Source: Trichomonas vaginalis G3
Taxonomy: Eukaryota > Parabasalia > Trichomonadida > Trichomonadidae
Direction: 5' to 3'
NCBI RefSeq assembly: GCF_026262505.1
Contig: NC_067205.1
Location: 4,340,001 to 4,404,000 of the forward strand
Length of the DNA stretch: 64,000 nt
The position numbers were made by a program, and so were the translations under genes. Within the stretch, counting starts at the first letter, position 1. Each line of letters begins with the position of its first letter. Positions 60,593-64,000 of this stretch are shown piece by piece. Below the pieces are notes generated by a model. The model saw only the letters and a program-made list of their open reading frames with translations, was not told where the DNA came from and ran no database searches.

Positions 60593-61339
60593 TTTTAAAA
60601 TTCGTACAATTCATTTCTAACATTTTAATTTAGATAGGAACATGCTCTATTATATATAGAATCATGTGGATATGCAGTGGATGTATGGTTGTATATCATG
60701 CAACTTGATCACATTAGATTAAAGTTGTTTTTGACATATAACAGATAAAATTCATTGGTTCATATCGGAATACCTATAGTAATGCATAAAATATAGAAAT
60801 AAGTGCAAAAACACATATTTTAATTTTTGGAGATTCTTTATCTAATTTTATTAAATGGTAAGAGATGTGTTTGACATTGTGTTATAATTGTAATATATGT
60901 TTCTATACTACTTCTAATGTGTTTATTTGTGTATCTCACAGAATGAATATAGAGAATATATTCCAAAACTTTATTATTGCAATTATTAAAGTTTGAGCAA
61001 TAGTATCAGGTTATTGAAATGTGAAATAGTTAGATTTTACTGTGAACAATAGATAATTTAATAAAATGAATATAAATAGTTTCATTTTTAATTTATATAT
61101 TTGAATTAATTATTTTATACAACACATAATGAATATTACTACTTGAGATCCTATTATTGGTTTTCTTCATTAAAATAGTCTAGTTTTATAACCAATTTTG
61201 GAAATCTCAGCACAAAATTGCATTTTCAACTGATTTGAGCCAGGAATATTCATTACTATGCTTTTATAGGCTGGACATATGAAATAGAAATCAAAATTCT
61301 CAATGTTTTTAATATAATTTATAGTATATATTTCAGGAG

Positions 61340-62280
61340 CTGCAATGGAAGCAAAAATCGCTCCAGTAGTACCAGTAAGCCTGGAAGGAAGCCCATTCTC
61401 ATGGTTTGGACTTCCTTCAAGGCTTTCTTGGATAAAATAAATCTTAATTTATTGTTAAGGGAGTATTTTTTCAGGAACTGGTCCCTACTGTGGCCAAAAC
61501 TTCGTAATGGTCCGTTCTCAGGGCCAGATTCCTCTCCTGCCGCCATAGATCATGGCAGCATTTGCGAAAGCTGGCTCTGAGAACTGTAAGCGAGGTTGTA
61601 GCATCTGTAGAGGTCAGATCCTGCATTTTTAAGTCTTTCAGGATCGAGATGATAGGAGATCGTCAATGATGCGGACGATCTCCCTCAACCTCGATCCTGA
61701 GGATTGATCTTGCAGGCTCTGACCTCCATTGTGGCCAGAGCTTCGTAATAATATGTTTTTAGGGACAGATTCCTCACCTGCCGCCATAGATCATGGCGAC
61801 ATTTGAGAAAGCCGGCTCTGAGCATTATTTGCGAAGTTCTGGTCTCTCATGAGGCCAGGACCTGTAATATGAAGTCTTTCAGGGCCGAGTTCTCACGAGA
61901 TCATCTACCATGATGACGAAGATGGAAAAACTCGGCCCTGAGGATTGATCTTGCAGGCTCTTGCCTCTGATAAGGCCAGAGCTTCGTAGGGACGTTCTCT
62001 CGGGACTGGAATCCTCTCCGACCGCCCGAATCAGGGCGGCCTTTGAGGAAACCGGCCCCGAGGATGCTTTGCGAAGCTCTGGCCTTTCCTGAAGCCAGAG
62101 CTTGTGAGTTTCATTCAGAGCCAAGTTCCTCTCGGATCGTGCCTAATGAGGACGACCGTGAGGAACATGGCTTCGAGGATATGAATTGTGAACTCTGGCC
62201 TCGATAAAGGCCAGAGTTTTTAAGTGAATGTTTTGATGGGATGAGCCTATGATCTTTAAGCTCGTCCCATCAAAACATTT
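61340..62280. repeat. GC-rich array of alternating long and short hairpins
   Basis: At least four cycles of a short hairpin (GCTCTGGCC...GGCCAGAGC family, at about 61725, 61965, 62075, 62190) alternate with long ones that start CAGG-CCGAG or similar and return after 30-40 bases (61638-61705; 61880-61945; 62003-62065; 62115-62180). The connector GAGGATTGATCTTGCAGGCTCT is shared by two cycles. A final ATGTTTTGATGGGATGAGC/GCTCGTCCCATCAAAACAT hairpin closes the array at 62229-62279. GC content is much higher than the surroundings. Minus-strand frames here are palindrome artefacts. Confidence 0.8.
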
Positions 62281-62499
62281 GTTTAAAAATTGAATTAATA
62301 ATTATCGTATATATTGAAAAAATAAACTTGAAAAAATTGTTATATATAAAGAATATAATAAAATAAACATAAAATTAAATAAAAATTTCCAAAAAAAATT
62401 CAAAATTCTGAATTTAAAATAAAAAATTATAAATTTCATATGAAAATTAAGAATTTGGAAAAATCGAGATTTATAAAGTAATGTTATATATGGTTTAAA

Positions 62500-62826
62500 T
62501 ATGGCAGTCCCAACGGGAACCGCGGTAATTTACCGAGGTTTCCGCACACCGGTCCCTTTTTTAAGAAATTTTTTAGATTAAAAATATGCTTTGTAAATCA
62601 TTTTTTGTAAATCGGCAAAAATTTGGAAATATTCTGACGACAATAAATCTGGGAATAGTATTTTAAATACGAGAACAACCTATTTAAAAGTGTTTCGCTC
62701 GATTTTGTATAATTTCAAATTTTCGCATATAGCTTTCCGTGAATTACCGTGATTTTACCGCCACATCAATAGTTTTGACCCTATATTACCGCACGGCAAA
62801 TGCTTTCTCGATTTTGTACAGCCCTA
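62500..62826. mobile_element. hAT-like MITE, 327 bases, with 8-base target duplication
   Basis: GGTTTAAA at 62492-62499 and again at 62827-62834 is a perfect 8-base target-site duplication. The element begins TATGGCAG and ends CAGCCCTA (reverse complement TAGGGCTG), i.e. short terminal inverted repeats TA(T/G)GGC(A/T)G; the right end TAGGGCTGTACAAAATCG is typical of hAT transposons. The inside has repeated TTACCG/CCGCAC words and no gene. Non-autonomous; it would depend on a hAT transposase elsewhere. Confidence 0.75.
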
Positions 62827-63008
62827 GGTTTAAATGAGAATATGATTATTAATTGAGAGTTTTAGATAGAATTTGAGAATAATCATTTCCAAAAAAAAAG
62901 AAATTTTTCTAAAATGAGTTTACCTTTGCATAGGATGATGCTCATTCCTTGCAAATATAAAATCATTTTCTGAAATATAAGGCTAGATTCACATTCTTCA
63001 GATCAATT

Positions 63009-63232
63009 GCAAGTTTTTCCTGATTTGCTCATGTATTTGCAGGGTCTATCACTAGGACCCTGCACCTGTATGAGCAAATCAGGAATTGTATCTGACACAT
63101 TTGCATCAAAGAAAAAAAGTGCAAGTTTTTCCTGATTTGCTCATGTATTTGCAGGGTCTATCACTAGGACCCTGCACCTGTATGAGCAAATCAGGAATTG
63201 TATCTGACACATTTGCATCAAAGAAAAAAAGT
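63009..63232. repeat. Two tandem 112-base units, each a hairpin
   Basis: Identical units start at 63009 and 63121, with a third start (GCAAGTAATCC) at 63233. Each contains CCTGATTTGCTCATG...ATGAGCAAATCAGG and inner GCAGGGT/ACCCTGC arms around CTATCACTAGG, then TGTATCTGACACATTTGCATC. The small frames here are repeat artefacts. 63240-64000 holds nothing recognisable. Confidence 0.9.
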
Positions 63233-64000
63233 GCAAGTAATCCACCATATGAGCATACATTCGGTGGACAACCAAATTATACCATGTATATATGCACTTA
63301 TACTGAGTATATTGATATATAAGTTGTTTATGCAATCACAAAACCAGCGCTATTCATATCTTTGATATATATATATTCAAGAAACAACGATAGAAACTTG
63401 GATACATATCTTAAAAAAGGGGAATTACGAGATATTGTTTAATTGTGTTTGCATTTGTATATTATAATGCCTTTAATAAGCTATTATTGATATTTAGAGC
63501 AATATAGAGATTAGAATTAATAAAATTTTAAAATAAATAAATTAAATTATTATTATGAATATTTACCACCAAAATACCGACACAACCATTTTTTACCATT
63601 CATAGAATCACTATTATTAATTATTTAGCTTAATTAAAATTAATTGATTCTTGCCTTATGCGTTGGAATAACTCAATTAATGGTATACAAAATGATGTTC
63701 ATGAGCAAAGTTATATATCATTTTCTAAGGTAATATTATATTAAAATCTATTTAACTAAGATAATATTATATAACATATTTCCATTTATATTGCCAATTA
63801 GTTTAAAACATAAATAATAAGAATTATTGTGTTAGGAAAACGCAACTATTGATATCATGAAAAATAATTGAATTTGTGGTTTAAATACACATTTTTAAAG
63901 GGTGCATATACCAAATTTTACCTACTAATTCTATAAAGAACATATAGGTCATATGCTATATTAATGCATGAGAAGATCAAATCATAAAGAACAACAAATT

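Noticed and set aside
61319-62124. Minus-strand 75- and 81-codon frames rich in Gly/Ser/Arg
   Set aside because: They lie in the GC-rich hairpin array and arise from the palindromes.
63086-63322. 78-codon frame
   Set aside because: Lies in the tandem hairpin repeat and has no protein-like features.

Overview
This AT-rich window looks like a trichomonad (parabasalid protist) chromosome, Trichomonas or Tritrichomonas-like; the genus cannot be fixed from sequence alone. Supporting points are BspA-like leucine-rich repeat genes, an Inr-like initiator 19 bases before a thioredoxin start codon, a hydrogenosome-type leader on that thioredoxin, intronless host genes with short 5' leaders, and two Maverick/Polinton elements.

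Layout. (1) Positions 1-11631 are the right part of Maverick A, cut by the window edge. It carries a packaging ATPase, an SF3 helicase, minor and major capsid genes, coiled-coil virion-type proteins and an unrecognised repeat-bearing 528-residue gene next to the terminal inverted repeat. (2) 11632-21500 is host DNA: an inverted hairpin cassette, four start-less BspA-like LRR genes, a start-less fragment of another coding family, a 120-base-arm inverted repeat and a broken SANT/Myb-like gene. (3) 21501-45655 is a complete 24-kb Maverick B, inverted relative to A. Its left 4.6 kb is very noisy. The rest carries an intact major capsid gene, a broken ATPase, HNH endonuclease copies, KilA-N genes, a retroviral-type integrase, a phage-tail-collar-like fibre protein, amphipathic peptide genes and a D12-class adenine methyltransferase. 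No protein-primed polymerase or adenovirus-type protease was recognised in B. (4) 45656-64000 is host DNA: two paralogous P/Q-tailed membrane-protein genes with a shared in-frame TGA, an IFRD-like gene, a DH/PH/FYVE gene, an ankyrin gene, a beta-helix-like fragment, tRNA-Arg(UCU), the thioredoxin, a hAT-like MITE with a perfect 8-base target duplication, and several arrays of hairpins.

How it works together. In both Mavericks the virion module (coiled-coil proteins, capsid, minor capsid, ATPase) is collinear. The integrase, methyltransferase and fibre genes lie at the opposite end of B. Most intact genes are preceded by the same AT-rich motif, a candidate element-specific promoter. A and B are close copies whose genes are broken by one- to four-base indels at different places, while the single-copy host genes are intact. 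This fits either recent decay or poor consensus polishing in repeats. Between A and B the SF3 helicase gene is exchanged for an HNH endonuclease at one locus, and B alone carries an array of about 25 near-palindromic 21-mers behind the ATPase gene.
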